Origin: Parabacteroides sp. AM08-6
GTDB taxonomy: Bacteria > Bacteroidota > Bacteroidia > Bacteroidales > Tannerellaceae
DNA: 23,860 bases
Reading direction: 5' to 3'
NCBI RefSeq assembly: GCF_003473295.1
Contig: NZ_QRMP01000037.1
Location: 2,036 to 25,895, forward strand
In this document: one piece after another, positions 23,860-23,860 of the stretch
Position numbering within the stretch: position 1 is the stretch's first letter
How the letters are laid out: the number at the start of each line of letters is the position of its first letter
Made by a program: the position numbers and the translations under genes
The notes under the pieces: model-generated
The model's input: only the letters and a program-made list of their open reading frames with translations
Databases searched by the model: none
What the model was told of the DNA's origin: nothing

Positions 23860-23860
23860 C

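Noticed and set aside
1..23860. CRISPR arrays, insertion sequences, rRNA genes
   Set aside because: No regularly spaced direct repeats, transposase motifs or rRNA-like sequence were seen anywhere in the window.

Overview
The window looks like a chromosomal segment of a gut Bacteroides or a close relative in the Bacteroidales. The evidence is a recurring TAnnTTTG -7 promoter box (seen before at least ten genes), A-rich rather than strong Shine-Dalgarno leaders, a secreted GH43-GH51 arabinofuranosidase, an FHS-family (FucP-like) sugar symporter, a DUF4954 protein beside hflX, and a surface protein with a Por-type C-terminal tail. No plasmid, phage or transposase gene and no CRISPR array is visible.

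Positions 1-802 are AT-rich and carry no convincing protein gene. They hold a repeated 18-bp element, a consensus -7 box at 532 and a very strong 22-bp-stem terminator at 712-759. Together these suggest a small RNA of about 200 nt on the + strand, and the hairpin also ends the enzyme gene coming from the right. Positions 803-9446 form a sugar-linked block: the two-module arabinofuranosidase (-), a PfkB sugar kinase (+), and a probable two-gene operon (-) of a large multi-PAS sensor kinase followed by an FHS sugar transporter. There is no SusC/SusD pair and no response regulator, so this is not a standard polysaccharide utilization locus.

Positions 9699-11632 hold a DdlA-type D-Ala-D-Ala ligase (+) whose promoter sits inside a palindrome, and a convergent class II Fic protein (-). 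A tRNA-Leu(CAA) follows (-). These two genes look like an accessory islet between housekeeping genes, although no mobility genes or att duplications are visible.

Positions 12043-13125 encode mannose-1-phosphate guanylyltransferase (GDP-mannose supply for surface glycans). It is followed by a 440-bp intergenic region with GC-rich alternating inverted repeats and a TGAAGGAT repeat cluster. Positions 13568-17770 are a tight minus-strand operon: aroQ, pyk, an O-methyltransferase, rbfA and a LolC/E-type permease that starts at TTG. xerD is divergent from it (17870-18775) through overlapping promoters. DUF4954 and hflX form another minus-strand operon (18784-22002), and a secreted protein with a T9SS-like tail lies at 22074-23810.

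Most of the window is ordinary core genome. The parts most worth a second look are the orphan sensor kinase and transporter pair, the extra Ddl with its built-in operator, the candidate small RNA, the switch-like repeat after the guanylyltransferase gene, and the Por-like tail.
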